Shown piece after piece: positions 37,464-50,768 of a stretch of DNA of 64,000 nt. The translations under genes and the position numbers were made by a program. Under the pieces are notes generated by a model. The model saw nothing but the letters and a program-made list of their open reading frames with translations. It was not told the DNA's origin and made no database searches. The stretch covers positions 1-64,000 of the forward strand of contig MKUU01000006.1 in assembly GCA_001898705.1 (NCBI GenBank). The letters are read 5' to 3'. The stretch's first letter is position 1; each line of letters opens with the position of its first letter. The stretch is from Caedibacter sp. 38-128. GTDB taxonomy: Bacteria > Pseudomonadota > Alphaproteobacteria > Caedimonadales > Caedimonadaceae.

Positions 37464-38246
37464 TTATGAGTCTGTTTCAACCAAACTGCGATAATTTTTA
37501 TAGCTAAAAGGAAGGCTCACAAGATAAATCACAATTAAAAGTGAGAATGTTGCCCACGGAGCACTCACAAGAGATGCAACGAGTAATCCCACTAAAAGAA
37601 GCATTAAAGGAACACATTTAGGAGGGATTTGATAAGTTTTAAACGAGTAAGTTGGAATCCTACTAATAAAAAGGACGCCTCCTGCAATAAGAAAGCACAT
37701 TACGATGAAAGGGGTCAGCAAGAATTCATAGTCTGTTGCCTGATAAAGCGTTAAAGGCAGTAAGGCTATCATAGCACCCGCAGGAGCAGGAACACCAATA
37801 AAGAATTTCTTAGCCCAAACTGGGTCTTCCTTAGAATTTGATGCGCGAAGATTGGTATTAAAACGAGCCAGTCGTAAGCCACAACAAACAACAAAAAATA
37901 AACTTATTGTCCATCCTAATCCAGCCCAAGCATTCATCGTTAAAATATATAAAACAACAGCCGGAGCGACCCCAAAACTGATGAAATCTGAAAGAGAATC
38001 TAATTCTGCACCAAAATCACTTGCTGCACCAAGCAATCTCGCAAGGCGCCCATCCATGGCATCAAAAAAAGCCGCAATAATAATCGCAATAACAGCGTAA
38101 TCATACCGCTCCAAAAGCGCAAATCGAATGGAGGATAATCCTATGCAAAGCGCAATTACTGTTGCCATGTTGGGCAAAAGATGTGCGAAAGAAAGCTTTT
38201 GAAGTCTTTCTTTTGAACGCTCAAATTTACTCACTTTTTTGACCAT
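37464..38246 (-). CDS. pssA: CDP-diacylglycerol-serine O-phosphatidyltransferase
   Basis: 260 residues, multi-spanning. The CDP-alcohol phosphatidyltransferase signature is complete: DAMDGRLARLLGAASDFGAELDSLSDFISFG (D-G-x2-A-R-x8-G-x3-D-x3-D). It makes phosphatidylserine from CDP-diacylglycerol and serine in the inner membrane. It starts 5 bases after the psd stop, so psd and pssA form a two-gene operon for phosphatidylethanolamine. Confidence 0.95.
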   Translation of the reverse strand: MVKKVSKFERSKERLQKLSFAHLLPNMATVIALCIGLSSIRFALLERYDYAVIAIIIAAFFDAMDGRLARLLGAASDFGAELDSLSDFISFGVAPAVVLYILTMNAWAGLGWTISLFFVVCCGLRLARFNTNLRASNSKEDPVWAKKFFIGVPAPAGAMIALLPLTLYQATDYEFLLTPFIVMCFLIAGGVLFISRIPTYSFKTYQIPPKCVPLMLLLVGLLVASLVSAPWATFSLLIVIYLVSLPFSYKNYRSLVETDS

Positions 38247-38251
38247 GACAA

Positions 38252-38938
38252 TTAACGCACGACACCAGAACGAGAAGTTTCTTCAGAATTGAAATCAGCA
38301 AGAATAGATTCTCCACCTATAACTCTCTGGCCTTCGACAACGTGTACTGGTGTTTCCTCAGGGAGGTAAAGATCTACCCGACTTCCAAAACGAATAAGCC
38401 CATATCTTTCACCAGCTTGAACTTGCTGATTTTCTTGAACATCACACCGTATACGTCTTGCAATAAGCCCCGCAATTTGAACAAACGCTATTTCTTGTCC
38501 TTTTTTTACTTCTAAAACAAGCGATTGCCGCTCATTAAATTCTGAAGCCTTGTCAAGTGAAGCATTAAAAAATTTTCCAGGATAATAAACACTCTTTTTA
38601 ATACGACCATCCATAGGAATACGGTTAATATGAACGTCAAAGACATTTAAAAAAATGCTGATCCGTTGCCATTTTCCGTCTTTTAACCCAAGCTCTGAAG
38701 GTGGGTTTACTTTAGCGATTGCAACAATAAGTCCATCCGCCGGACTAACAACTAATCCTTCACGAGTAGGCGTAACACGTTGCGGGTCTCTGAAAAAATA
38801 AAGGCACCAACCCGTTAAAATGAATCCAACAACCCCCAAAAAACTTGAAAATTGATTAAGAAGAAGGGCACATATAAAAAATAATCCGACAAAGATCCAT
38901 CCTTCACGATGAACAGGGGCCAAAAACGGGGGTCTCAT
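38252..38938 (-). CDS. psd: Phosphatidylserine decarboxylase proenzyme
   Basis: 228 residues, the short PSD type common in alphaproteobacteria. Two N-terminal hydrophobic segments precede VSPADGLIVAI, FLNVFDVHINRIPMDG and NASLDKASEFNERQ. The self-cleavage site is Gly185-Ser186 in IRFGSRVDLYLP; the new N-terminal serine becomes the pyruvoyl group. It converts phosphatidylserine to phosphatidylethanolamine at the membrane, directly after PssA in the pathway and directly before pssA in the operon. Confidence 0.95.
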   Translation of the reverse strand: MRPPFLAPVHREGWIFVGLFFICALLLNQFSSFLGVVGFILTGWCLYFFRDPQRVTPTREGLVVSPADGLIVAIAKVNPPSELGLKDGKWQRISIFLNVFDVHINRIPMDGRIKKSVYYPGKFFNASLDKASEFNERQSLVLEVKKGQEIAFVQIAGLIARRIRCDVQENQQVQAGERYGLIRFGSRVDLYLPEETPVHVVEGQRVIGGESILADFNSEETSRSGVVR

Positions 38939-39023
38939 TCATTATCCTTTCCACGACTTATTTCATTTGTGAATCTAAGCTACTTTAGCGTTATTGTAAA
39001 TTTTTTTGATTCTAATCACTCTT

Positions 39024-40187
39024 TCATTGCAAAAAGAATTGTCTTTTTAAAGCATCAATCCTTAAAAACGCTTCATGAAGTTGCGAGATAGAAAGCTTAT
39101 TTTCTTTAATTGCGCTTATAATCAAACTATGAAGCCTCTGCGCGAGAGAAGCTGAGGCTTTAAATTTTTTCACACCCTTTGCCGCTGCTTTGTTATTTGA
39201 AAAAAGCAAAATATCATTTCCAGCACGAATAGCCTGTATAGCTACCTCTTCTAAATTATAATGTTGGCCTATAGCGCCCATATGCAAATCATCTGTAATG
39301 ATAACACCATCATACTTCACCCGTTCTCTTAAATAATTTTTAAGAACATGAGAAGACAACGTTGTTGGATATTGAGCATCCCATTTACGATGAATAAGGT
39401 GACCAGACATCACTGTATCCACCTTCCCCGCCTCAATAAGCCGATAAAACACATCTTGCTCTTGCGGGCATGAAGTTGCCGTAATATCGACCATTCCCTT
39501 ATGACTATCTCGGCGGGCATAACCATGCCCGGGGAAGTGTTTTAAGCTCGTTAAAATCCCAATTTTTCGATGAGCACTAACAAATGCCGACGCATAATCA
39601 ACAACCTGATTGATATTGGCTGAATAGCTTCTTTCTATTTTTCCAATCACGGGACACTCATGTCCCGTAGAATCTGCGTGAAGATCCACAACAGGCGCGA
39701 AATTCAGATTGAAGCCCGCAAATTTAATCATTTGGGCCATTTTTAGATACGTTTGATAGGCTTGTAACGGAGATTGAGTATCAGCAACTTCTTTAGCCGA
39801 AGGGAAGTCTTCAAATCCATTACGGGCGGAAAGTCGTTTGACTCTGCCCCCCTCTTGATCAATTCCAATCAAAAGGTCTGGCTGTGCTTGTTGAAACGCC
39901 GTTGTTAATTTTCTTACTTGTCGCGGATTGACGATATTATAACCAAAGAAGATCACTCCCCCTATTTTGCCTTCACGCGCCAACTGCAATGTTTCTTGAA
40001 CTTCAGGATCTGTTAATTTCGTTCCATGAAACCCAACCATAATCATCTGGCCTATTTCTTGTGAAAGCTGAGAACCATTAATATCATGCGAAGCCGTATT
40101 AAAATTTTGGTCTAGGGTCATTTGAGACCTTTCTTGATGACAAGCAGAAATCAAAAAACAACAAATGAGTAAAAAATTTTTTAACAA
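39024..40187 (-). CDS. GH3 beta-N-acetylhexosaminidase, NagZ-like, with lipoprotein signal
   Basis: 387 residues. The GH3 barrel shows IGQMIMVGFHG, IGIDQEGGRVKRL, NLNFAPVVDLHAD, SLKHFPGHGYARRDSHKG (the NagZ His/Asp loop) and IITDDLHMGAI with the nucleophile aspartate. NagZ removes GlcNAc from muropeptides during cell-wall recycling. Canonical NagZ is cytoplasmic and about 340 residues. This one begins with FLLICCFLISACHQERS, a clear lipobox with Cys16, so it is probably anchored in the envelope and acts in the periplasm. A small lipoprotein gene lies 16 bases upstream. Confidence 0.88.
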   Translation of the reverse strand: MLKNFLLICCFLISACHQERSQMTLDQNFNTASHDINGSQLSQEIGQMIMVGFHGTKLTDPEVQETLQLAREGKIGGVIFFGYNIVNPRQVRKLTTAFQQAQPDLLIGIDQEGGRVKRLSARNGFEDFPSAKEVADTQSPLQAYQTYLKMAQMIKFAGFNLNFAPVVDLHADSTGHECPVIGKIERSYSANINQVVDYASAFVSAHRKIGILTSLKHFPGHGYARRDSHKGMVDITATSCPQEQDVFYRLIEAGKVDTVMSGHLIHRKWDAQYPTTLSSHVLKNYLRERVKYDGVIITDDLHMGAIGQHYNLEEVAIQAIRAGNDILLFSNNKAAAKGVKKFKASASLAQRLHSLIISAIKENKLSISQLHEAFLRIDALKRQFFLQ

Positions 40188-40203
40188 CGACGAAACCTTG
40201 TCT

Positions 40204-40503
40204 CTATTTAGTTTTCATTTCAAGGGATTTCTTCTCTTCTTCTCGTTTTTTCTTTAAAATCATTTCTCTCGTTGACAGCGATTGAGTATCTAAAGTTAAA
40301 AAGTTTTTCTGAAGACGGATTTTTTCCTTTTTTTTAATACCACTCACCGTTTCTGTCGGTTTTTCCCATGGCTTTAAGTTTTCTCCATCCTCCTTGGCTT
40401 CTCCTTTAAAAAAAGTCTCTCCAAATCTGCAACTGTCATTATCACAGCTACAACTCACCAATAGCAGAAGAAAAACAAAATAAAAAAAATTAAAATTTTT
40501 CAT
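40204..40503 (-). CDS. Small charged lipoprotein, unknown function
   Basis: 99 residues. A hydrophobic signal ending in the lipobox LLVSCS points to export and lipidation at the cysteine near residue 18. The mature part has three more cysteines at its start (SCDNDSC) and a Lys/Glu-rich C-terminal half likely to be helical. No family is recognised. It is 16 bases upstream of the NagZ-like gene and probably cotranscribed, which hints at a shared envelope role. Confidence 0.65.
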   Translation of the reverse strand: MKNFNFFYFVFLLLLVSCSCDNDSCRFGETFFKGEAKEDGENLKPWEKPTETVSGIKKKEKIRLQKNFLTLDTQSLSTREMILKKKREEEKKSLEMKTK

Positions 40504-40573
40504 TTACTTAACCTTAGTGTTAATTACCCTTCATTTTCTTTTTGAGTGATATCATATTTATATTCTTTTAATT

Positions 40574-44192
<3,619 letters not shown>

Positions 44193-44193
<1 letters not shown>

Positions 44194-45302
44194 TATACTC
44201 GCATAGGCATCAGCAGATAAAAAGCATCATTATTATCTACTTCACGCACAACCACAGGTGTTGCTGAATCGGACATCGCAAACTCAGCTTCGACATTGCT
44301 TAATTGGTGAGAAAGATCTAATAGATAACGGGCATTAAACCCAAGCTCAATCGGAGAGGCTGCGTACTCAACTTCAAGCTCTTCCACAGCACTTCCAAAC
44401 TCAGAATTACTTGCGGTTAAAACAATCTTATTATTGTTAATTGACAGCTTAACACTTCGAGACTTTTCTGTTGATACGGTTGCAACACGATCCACAGCTT
44501 CTGAAAACGCCGCCATCGACATTCTTAATGTTTTTTCATTATGAGCGGGGATAATAGCTTCATAGTCTGGGAAAGAACCATCAATTAAACGAGACGTTAA
44601 GTAAACATGATTAAATTTAAAGCTAACTTGTGTCTCTGAAAGCGAAACTTCAATTTCACCTTCTGCTTCCCCTAAAATTTTCATTACCTCATTAACCGTC
44701 TTTCGCGAAAGAATAACGCCCGGAAAATCAGGAACGCCTTGGGACATTGAAAGAGACAAGCGTGCCAAACGATGCCCATCGGTTGCAACGGCTCGAATTT
44801 CACGAGATTCTACAGGATGTAAATAAATCCCATTTAAATAATAACGGGTTTCTTCTGTAGACATTGCAAAACGAGTCTTCTCCAAAAGATTCAAAAAATC
44901 TTTTCCGTTCACCTTAAACCGATGTGGTAAGTCAGCTGTATTAATGGCTGGAAAATCTTCAGGCGGTAGGCACGCAAGCTTAAATTCAGAACGTCCCGAC
45001 ACAATTTGCAAATGAGATCCCTCATTTTCCAGCGAAAGTTGAATGTCTGAACCATCTTTTAATTTACGAACAATGTCATGGAGAAGTTGGGCGGAAACCG
45101 TTGTTCCTCCTGCTTTTTGAATTTGGGCGGGAACAGTTTCAACGATGGCTAGTTCCAGATCCGTTGAAGTTAAACGTAACTGACCACTTTCCGCCTCTAA
45201 AAGAACGTGGGCCAGAATAGGTACCGTTGTGCGTTTTTCAACAACACTTTGAGCGTGACTTAAAGCCTTTAAAAATTGATTACGTTCGAGAGTCAATTGC
45301 AT
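44193..45302 (-). CDS. dnaN: DNA polymerase III beta subunit (sliding clamp)
   Basis: 369 residues in three clamp domains. Recognisable segments: MQLTLERNQFLKALSHAQSV at the start, TVPILAHVLLEA, RYYLNGIYLH and ATDGHRLA, LIDGSFPDYEAIIP, and the C-terminal FYLLMPMRV. It forms the ring that tethers polymerase III to DNA. It lies between dnaA and recF in the classic order. The 108-base gap to dnaA carries no obvious DnaA-box cluster. Confidence 0.98.
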
Positions 45303-45410
45303 GTTCTAAATTCCGCTTTGCTTATTTCTGTGAATGTATGATCATACCTAACATAAAAATTTGCCGACGCCTATAGATGATATAAGCTGCTGACGCAAGG
45401 TCATAAGCTT

Positions 45411-46781
45411 TCAACTCCCCTGCTGCAACATCCGTTTTAAAAGGTCGAGATCTTCAGCCAAGCTCGTATCATTTTGCTGAAGTTCTTCGATTTTTTTTAC
45501 CGCATGCATCACAGTTGTATGATCACGCCCTCCAAATTTTCGACCAATATCGGGCAACGAATAAGAGGTCAATTGTTTGGCTAAATACATGGCAATCTGA
45601 CGGGGACGTGCGACAGAACGAAGGCGCTTAGGCGAATGCATATCTGTCAAACGAATATTAAAATGCTCTGAAACTCTTTTTTGAATGTCTTCAACCGTCA
45701 CGCGTCGATCATTGGCACGCAAGACATCCCGTAACACTTCTGTGGTCGATTCAAGACTTATTTCACGTCCAACCAACATTGAATGCGCAATAATACGGTT
45801 TAAAGCCCCTTCAAGTTCACGAACGTTAGAGGTAATTTTATGCGCTAAAAACTCGAGCACGCGACTTGGAATTGGCTTTTCAAGCTGTTCTGCTTTAGAC
45901 TGTAAAATTCCTAAGCGAAGTTCATATGTGGTGGGATGAATGTCGGCAACAAGCCCCCATCCCAAACGAGACCTCATTCTTTCTTCGAGCCCTTCAAGGT
46001 CCGAGGGTGACTTATCTGCCGAGATAATAATTTGACGATTTTGATCAACTAACGCATTGAAAGTATGAAAGAATTCTTCTTGTGTCGAGTCTTTTCCACT
46101 AATAAATTGAAAATCATCAATCATTAAAACATCAACCGAACGAAATTGTTCTTTAAACGCCATGACGTTTTTGAACCTTAAAGCTCGAATGAAAAGGTAC
46201 ATAAACTTCTCAGCTGAAAGATAAATGACTTTACGTTGGGGATGATTTTTACGAATGTGCCATGCAATCGCATGCATCAGGTGGGTTTTTCCTAAACCCA
46301 CCCCCCCATAAAGAAAAAGAGGATTAAAAGTTACACTTTCCTCTTCTGCCACTCGACGCGCAGCAGCATGAGCAAGTTCATTTGGTTTACCCACAACAAA
46401 ATCCTCAAAGGTATATCTTGGCTCAAGGCGGGAAGAAACATCTTCTAACCCTTCTTCAAAGATAAGGTTAGAGTCTTCGGGAAATGTTTCACGTGAAACA
46501 TTTTCTTTTGCTGGTTCGGGTGTAAGAGATGGCGCTTCAACAATAAAATCTAAGGCTAAGATTGCTTTATCATGCTGTTGCAAGAGGTTTAAAATTTTTT
46601 GCATACAGTTTTTTTGGACCCAATCACGAACAAATCGGGAAGGTGCCGCGATAACAAGACGCCCTGTGAGAAAATCTTTAATACGAAGAGGAGCAATCCA
46701 ATTTTGATAGGTGCTTTCTCCAAATGCCTCCAAGCAACGTGGTTGAATTTGTTTCCAAAGATCTTCCATGTTTGTGGGCAT
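45411..46781 (-). CDS. dnaA: Chromosomal replication initiator DnaA
   Basis: 456 residues from the ATG giving MPTNMEDLWKQIQPRC. An in-frame TTG 22 codons upstream lacks a ribosome binding site. Domain I covers about the first 80 residues; a flexible linker follows. The AAA+ core has LFLYGGVGLGKTHLMHAI and VLMIDDFQFISGKD. The C-terminal DNA-binding domain has LRSVARPRQIAMYLAKQL and GGRDHTTVMHAVKKI, which reads DnaA boxes. The linker-coding DNA contains a perfect parS site that reads as NVSRETF. The gene follows rpsT, the order usual in alphaproteobacteria. Confidence 0.96.
   Translation of the reverse strand: MPTNMEDLWKQIQPRCLEAFGESTYQNWIAPLRIKDFLTGRLVIAAPSRFVRDWVQKNCMQKILNLLQQHDKAILALDFIVEAPSLTPEPAKENVSRETFPEDSNLIFEEGLEDVSSRLEPRYTFEDFVVGKPNELAHAAARRVAEEESVTFNPLFLYGGVGLGKTHLMHAIAWHIRKNHPQRKVIYLSAEKFMYLFIRALRFKNVMAFKEQFRSVDVLMIDDFQFISGKDSTQEEFFHTFNALVDQNRQIIISADKSPSDLEGLEERMRSRLGWGLVADIHPTTYELRLGILQSKAEQLEKPIPSRVLEFLAHKITSNVRELEGALNRIIAHSMLVGREISLESTTEVLRDVLRANDRRVTVEDIQKRVSEHFNIRLTDMHSPKRLRSVARPRQIAMYLAKQLTSYSLPDIGRKFGGRDHTTVMHAVKKIEELQQNDTSLAEDLDLLKRMLQQGS
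46485..46500. promoter_or_regulatory. parS site (ParB binding), inside dnaA
   Basis: The exact 16-bp palindrome TGTTTCACGTGAAACA, identical to the bacterial parS consensus. It lies in the codons for the DnaA interdomain linker. ParB loads here to organise and segregate the origin region. It is one of three identical sites in the window. Confidence 0.93.
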
Positions 46782-46952
46782 CAAATTCTCGTGTTTAGTC
46801 GCGTTGAGCGAGATGGAGATAAAAGAGGTCTCATCATTTAAACTCAATACAATTGCAACGATAAGGTCTTTAAGGGCCGACCTTTAAAAGCCCTTTAGAA
46901 AAAAAGAAAGCGCTCTTATAGATCCACTAAGAATATTTTTTAGTGCGTTATT

Positions 46953-47219
46953 TTAAGATGCAAGCGCATTAATTCGCAAAGCGAGTCTTGAAACCTTACG
47001 AGATGCTGTTTTATGATGCAATACACCTTTTACAGCTCCACGTACGATTTCAGGTTGAGCGACTTTCAATGCTTCGACAGCTTGAGCTTTATTGCCTGAT
47101 GCAATTGCTTCTTCAACCTTGCGGACGAAAGTGCGTACGCGTGAAATTCTCTCACGATTCCGCTCTGTGCGAACGATACATTGACGAGCTCTTTTCTTTG
47201 CTGAACGAATATTTGCCAT
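46953..47219 (-). CDS. rpsT: 30S ribosomal protein S20
   Basis: 88 residues, very basic, with the S20 opening [13 protein letters not shown] followed by R-rich helices and the conserved A...L.I.....[19 protein letters not shown] segment. It binds 16S rRNA in the small subunit. It is immediately upstream of dnaA, the usual alphaproteobacterial neighbourhood. Confidence 0.97.
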   Translation of the reverse strand: MANIRSAKKRARQCIVRTERNRERISRVRTFVRKVEEAIASGNKAQAVEALKVAQPEIVRGAVKGVLHHKTASRKVSRLALRINALAS

Positions 47220-47256
47220 AATACTTTATCTTCTCAAATTAAATTAATCTACGTGC

Positions 47257-47265
47257 TTATACACA
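47257..47265 (+). promoter_or_regulatory. Single DnaA-box-like sequence upstream of rpsT
   Basis: TTATACACA matches the DnaA-box pattern TTATNCACA and sits 38 bases before the rpsT start codon. No second box is nearby, so it may be a minor DnaA regulatory site on the rpsT-dnaA promoter or a chance match. It is not evidence of an origin. Confidence 0.3.
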
Positions 47266-47280
47266 ACTTCATGGGAACCG

Positions 47281-47706
47281 TCAATCTGTATTTATCACAC
47301 ATTTTAAAGTTAACAACAATTTGAAAAAGAGATTGTTTGGTCTTTGAGCACGGATATCTCTCTGTTCAAATTTAATTTTTGCATCCTGTAGATAATCACG
47401 CAAATTTTTAGCTTCACAAATTGTAATATCAGGACAATAGTCATCCAATAAACTTTCGCCTGCTGTAAATTTTTCACCTACAATACATAACAGAACCGCA
47501 AGACGAAGATTCTCAAAGTTTTGTTGTATCTTTAAAATTTCAATTCGGGCTAATCGTTCTTGTTCACGCTTACCTTGTTCAAAAAAATGAGTCGCTCTCA
47601 ACTTTAAATTTGTAAGTTTTGTTTGTTCATCAGAAGAAAGATCACTGGCAAAACCTAGGTTAACACACACAACACTTAGGCACAAAATAGTTAAAATTTT
47701 TTTCAT
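47281..47706 (-). CDS. Small exported protein, unknown function
   Basis: 141 residues. The N-terminus MKKILTILCLSVVCVNLGFA is a clear Sec signal peptide cleaved near Ala20. The mature part is mostly helical, with charged stretches, three cysteines in CPDITIC and near the C-terminus, and no recognisable domain. It lies between the sdh operon and rpsT, on the same strand but with AT-rich gaps on both sides, so it is probably transcribed alone. Confidence 0.72.
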   Translation of the reverse strand: MKKILTILCLSVVCVNLGFASDLSSDEQTKLTNLKLRATHFFEQGKREQERLARIEILKIQQNFENLRLAVLLCIVGEKFTAGESLLDDYCPDITICEAKNLRDYLQDAKIKFEQRDIRAQRPNNLFFKLLLTLKCVINTD

Positions 47707-47806
47707 TATTAAGTCTTTATTTTTATTATTATTTTACACTTTTATCTAAATATAATATTTTCTAATCGTCAATAGGAAAATCGCAGAATTTTTACCTTCT
47801 GTAAAG

Positions 47807-48592
47807 TTAACTTTTCTTCAGCGCGATTTTTTGTTTAATCTCTCCAATTGCTTTTGCAGGATTTAAGCCTTTAGGGCACGTGTTGGTACAATTCATAATG
47901 GTATGGCAGCGATAAAGCTTAAAAGGATCTTCTAGTTGATCCAGTCGCTCTTCTGTATGCTCATCTCGACTATCGGCGACCCAACGATAAGATTGTAAAA
48001 GCGTTGCAGGTCCCAAATATTTGTCCCCATTCCACCAATAGGAGGGACAACTTGTTGAACAACACATACACAAGATACATTCCCATAAGCCATCGAGTTT
48101 TGCTCTTTCTTCCGGACTTTGAAGACGTTCTCGCGCTCCTTCTGTGGAAGGAGAAGCCTTTAACCAAGGCTCAACAGACGCCAATTGTTCATAAGCCATT
48201 GAAAGATCAGGAACAAGATCCTTAATCACCGGCATGTGAGGAAGGGGATAAATTTTTACAGTGTCTTTAATCTCAGAGATTGGCTTAATACATGCCAAGG
48301 TATTGGTGCCATCGATATTCATCGAGCAACTGCCACACACGCCCTCACGACAAGACCGGCGAAAGGTCAAGGTTGGATCTATCTTATCCTTAATGTGAAT
48401 TAAGGCATCTAGAATCATGGTCCCACTTTGAGTGAGGTCAATCTCATAATAATCCAAACGCGGATTCACTTCTGGATTTTCAGGATCCCAACGGTAAATA
48501 GCAAAAATCTTTGTGTTTTTTGCTGTCGAAGAAGCCTTATGCGTCTTACCTTTGGTAATTTTTGAATTTTTGGGGAGTGTAAATTCAACCAT
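47807..48592 (-). CDS. sdhB: Succinate dehydrogenase iron-sulfur subunit
   Basis: 261 residues from the ATG that follows AAGGAGCTCTCG, an excellent ribosome binding site; an upstream in-frame start would overlap sdhA. The [2Fe-2S] domain has [18 protein letters not shown]. The C-terminal domain has [16 protein letters not shown] and [21 protein letters not shown] for the [4Fe-4S] and [3Fe-4S] clusters. It passes electrons from SdhA FAD to ubiquinone at the inner membrane. It is last in sdhCDAB. The N-terminal 25 residues are basic and longer than usual. Confidence 0.97.
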   Translation of the reverse strand: MVEFTLPKNSKITKGKTHKASSTAKNTKIFAIYRWDPENPEVNPRLDYYEIDLTQSGTMILDALIHIKDKIDPTLTFRRSCREGVCGSCSMNIDGTNTLACIKPISEIKDTVKIYPLPHMPVIKDLVPDLSMAYEQLASVEPWLKASPSTEGARERLQSPEERAKLDGLWECILCMCCSTSCPSYWWNGDKYLGPATLLQSYRWVADSRDEHTEERLDQLEDPFKLYRCHTIMNCTNTCPKGLNPAKAIGEIKQKIALKKS

Positions 48593-48602
48593 CGAGAGCT
48601 CC

Positions 48603-50396
48603 TTAATAGACTCGTTCTTGGAGGGGAACGACCTCAACCTCATCGGTTAAAGTGTACATATGAACCGGACGATATTCCAGCTTGATCTCGCCCTTTCCAT
48701 CCACCCAAGCAAGGGTATGTTTCAGCCATTTTTGATCTTCGCGTTTTGGATAATCATCGCGAGCATGGCCTCCTCGACTTTCTTGCCGTGCTAAAGCAGA
48801 CGCCAGCGTCACAAGAGATTGCCCTATCAAGTTTTCAAGCTCAAGCGCTTCCATCAAATCAGAATTCCAAATCAAAGAACGATCAAAAAGGGCGATGTCT
48901 TGTAAAGATGTATGAATTTCTTGCATTTTAGTGAGACCCGCGGCGAGAATATCTTGCCGACGAAAGACAGAACAATGAGCTTGCATTGTTTTTTGCATTT
49001 GGAGGCGGATTGCAGATGTTTTAAGCGTTCCTTTTGCATGACGAAGTCGATCAAGTCTTGCAAAGGATTGCTCGCCTGCCCCTTTAGGTAACGAGCGCAG
49101 AGGGGTGTTTGGCTTAATGAGCGATTGCGCTCTTAACGCGGCCGCTCGTCCAAAAACAACTAAATCCAGCAAAGAATTGGTTCCCAATCGATTTGCACCA
49201 TGGACGGACACACACGCCCCTTCCCCAATCGCCATCAAACCAGGAACAACCGCTTCTAAGTCACCATTTCGTGGGCTTACGACCTCAGCATGATAATTGG
49301 TTGGCACGCCCCCCATATTATAATGAACGGTCGGTGTCACAGGGATGGGCGCTTTTGTTGTATCTACCCCAGCAAAAATTTTTGCTGTTTCTGAAATCCC
49401 AGGCAACCGCTCATGAATTGTTTTAGGATCTAAATGCTCAAGGTGAAGCTCAATATAATCTTTATGAGGACCACACCCACGTCCCTCTTGAATTTCAATG
49501 GTAATGGCCCGACTCACCACATCGCGGGAGGCTAAATCTTTCGCATGAGGCGCGTATTTCTCCATAAAGCGCTCTCCCTGACTATTAGTAAGATAGCCGC
49601 CTTCTCCACGCGCGCCTTCCGAAATCAAACAACCTGCCCCATAAATTCCTGTGGGATGAAACTGAATAAACTCCATATCCTGGAGTGGAAGCCCAGCGCG
49701 CAAGACCATTCCATTCCCGTCTCCTGTGCATGTATGAGCGCCTGTACACGAAAAGAAAGTCCTTCCATGACCCCCGGTCGCCAGGACAACCATATGCGCA
49801 GAAAAACGATGAAGCTTGCCATCTTCAAGGCTCCATGCTGTCACACCGCGACACACGCCCTCGTCATCCATGATGAGATCAAGCGCAAAGTATTCAATAA
49901 AAAAGCGCGTCTTATGTTTTAGCGATTGTTGGTAAAGCGTGTGTAGTATGGCATGACCTGTTCGATCCGCCGCTGCACAAGCTCGTTGGGCCATCTTTTC
50001 ACCTTTGTTAAGGGTATGCCCTCCAAAAAGGCGTTGATAAATCTTCCCATTGTCTGTGCGAGAGAATGGCACCCCATAATGCTCAAGTTCAATGACGGCA
50101 TCCATGGCATTGCGACACATATATTCAATCGCATCTTGGTCACCAAGCCAATCTGAGCCCTTCACCGTATCATACATATGATAACGCCAGTGATCGCCAT
50201 CCTCCATATTGTTCAGAGCGGCACTAATACCCCCTTGTGCTGAGACTGTATGGCTGCGTGTTGGAAAAACTTTTGTAATACACGCCGTTGACAGGCCAGT
50301 TGCACTCATCCCTAATGCGGCGCGCAAGCCAGCGCCCCCCGCTCCAACAATCACCACATCATACGCGTGATCAATAATTTCATAGGCTTTTGTCAT
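48603..50396 (-). CDS. sdhA: Succinate dehydrogenase flavoprotein subunit
   Basis: 597 residues. FAD binding is by [16 protein letters not shown]. The covalent-FAD histidine is in [10 protein letters not shown], and active-site segments include [35 protein letters not shown] and [21 protein letters not shown]. It oxidises succinate to fumarate in the TCA cycle as part of complex II. It sits between sdhD and sdhB with short gaps. This gene is visibly richer in G and C than the glycan block. Confidence 0.98.
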   Translation of the reverse strand: MTKAYEIIDHAYDVVIVGAGGAGLRAALGMSATGLSTACITKVFPTRSHTVSAQGGISAALNNMEDGDHWRYHMYDTVKGSDWLGDQDAIEYMCRNAMDAVIELEHYGVPFSRTDNGKIYQRLFGGHTLNKGEKMAQRACAAADRTGHAILHTLYQQSLKHKTRFFIEYFALDLIMDDEGVCRGVTAWSLEDGKLHRFSAHMVVLATGGHGRTFFSCTGAHTCTGDGNGMVLRAGLPLQDMEFIQFHPTGIYGAGCLISEGARGEGGYLTNSQGERFMEKYAPHAKDLASRDVVSRAITIEIQEGRGCGPHKDYIELHLEHLDPKTIHERLPGISETAKIFAGVDTTKAPIPVTPTVHYNMGGVPTNYHAEVVSPRNGDLEAVVPGLMAIGEGACVSVHGANRLGTNSLLDLVVFGRAAALRAQSLIKPNTPLRSLPKGAGEQSFARLDRLRHAKGTLKTSAIRLQMQKTMQAHCSVFRRQDILAAGLTKMQEIHTSLQDIALFDRSLIWNSDLMEALELENLIGQSLVTLASALARQESRGGHARDDYPKREDQKWLKHTLAWVDGKGEIKLEYRPVHMYTLTDEVEVVPLQERVY

Positions 50397-50420
50397 GGTG
50401 CTTTCAAAACTCCTGTGGTG

Positions 50421-50768
50421 CTAAAGGGGATGAAAATGGATTTTAAGAATACAAAAACAGGCAAAAACAAATAAACTTAGTGCCGCCCCTTTGACGATAT
50501 AAATCAACCCTGCCTTAAGGCAAGATTGATGTATATAATCTTCAATGACGACCTGAATTCCTAACTGAGCATGATAGAGAAGCAGCCCAATCAAGAGAAC
50601 CATGCCTGTTGCCGTCAACGGCGATTTTAACCACTCAACAATGGCCGTATAATCGCTTGGTGAATAAACAAGCAATGAGCTTAAAAACCATAAACAGAGC
50701 GGGAATAAAGCAATCGCGGTAAGACGTTGTGCGCGCCAATGACCACTCCCATGAGGATTAGAAGCCAT
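50421..50768 (-). CDS. sdhD: Succinate dehydrogenase membrane anchor subunit
   Basis: 115 residues from the ATG preceded by AAGGAGGACGAG; a longer reading frame upstream would overlap sdhC extensively. Three membrane helices; the haem-ligand histidine region is YHAQLGIQVVIEDYIHQ. The opening GSGHWRAQRLTAIALFPL is typical of alphaproteobacterial SdhD. It anchors SdhAB in the membrane and shapes the quinone site with SdhC. It overlaps sdhC by 11 bases. Confidence 0.92.
   Translation of the reverse strand: MASNPHGSGHWRAQRLTAIALFPLCLWFLSSLLVYSPSDYTAIVEWLKSPLTATGMVLLIGLLLYHAQLGIQVVIEDYIHQSCLKAGLIYIVKGAALSLFVFACFCILKIHFHPL

Noticed and set aside
40204-40503. Toxin-antitoxin or bacteriocin lysis-type lipoprotein
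   Set aside because: Only the lipobox and small size agree; no partner gene or known motif.
46857-46910. Hairpin AAGGGC/GCCCTT between rpsT and dnaA as a terminator
   Set aside because: On the minus strand no T-run follows the stem, so it is not a convincing intrinsic terminator; rpsT and dnaA may still be separated or joined.
49545-49922. 125-codon open frame on the plus strand inside sdhA
   Set aside because: Antisense to conserved sdhA with no independent support.
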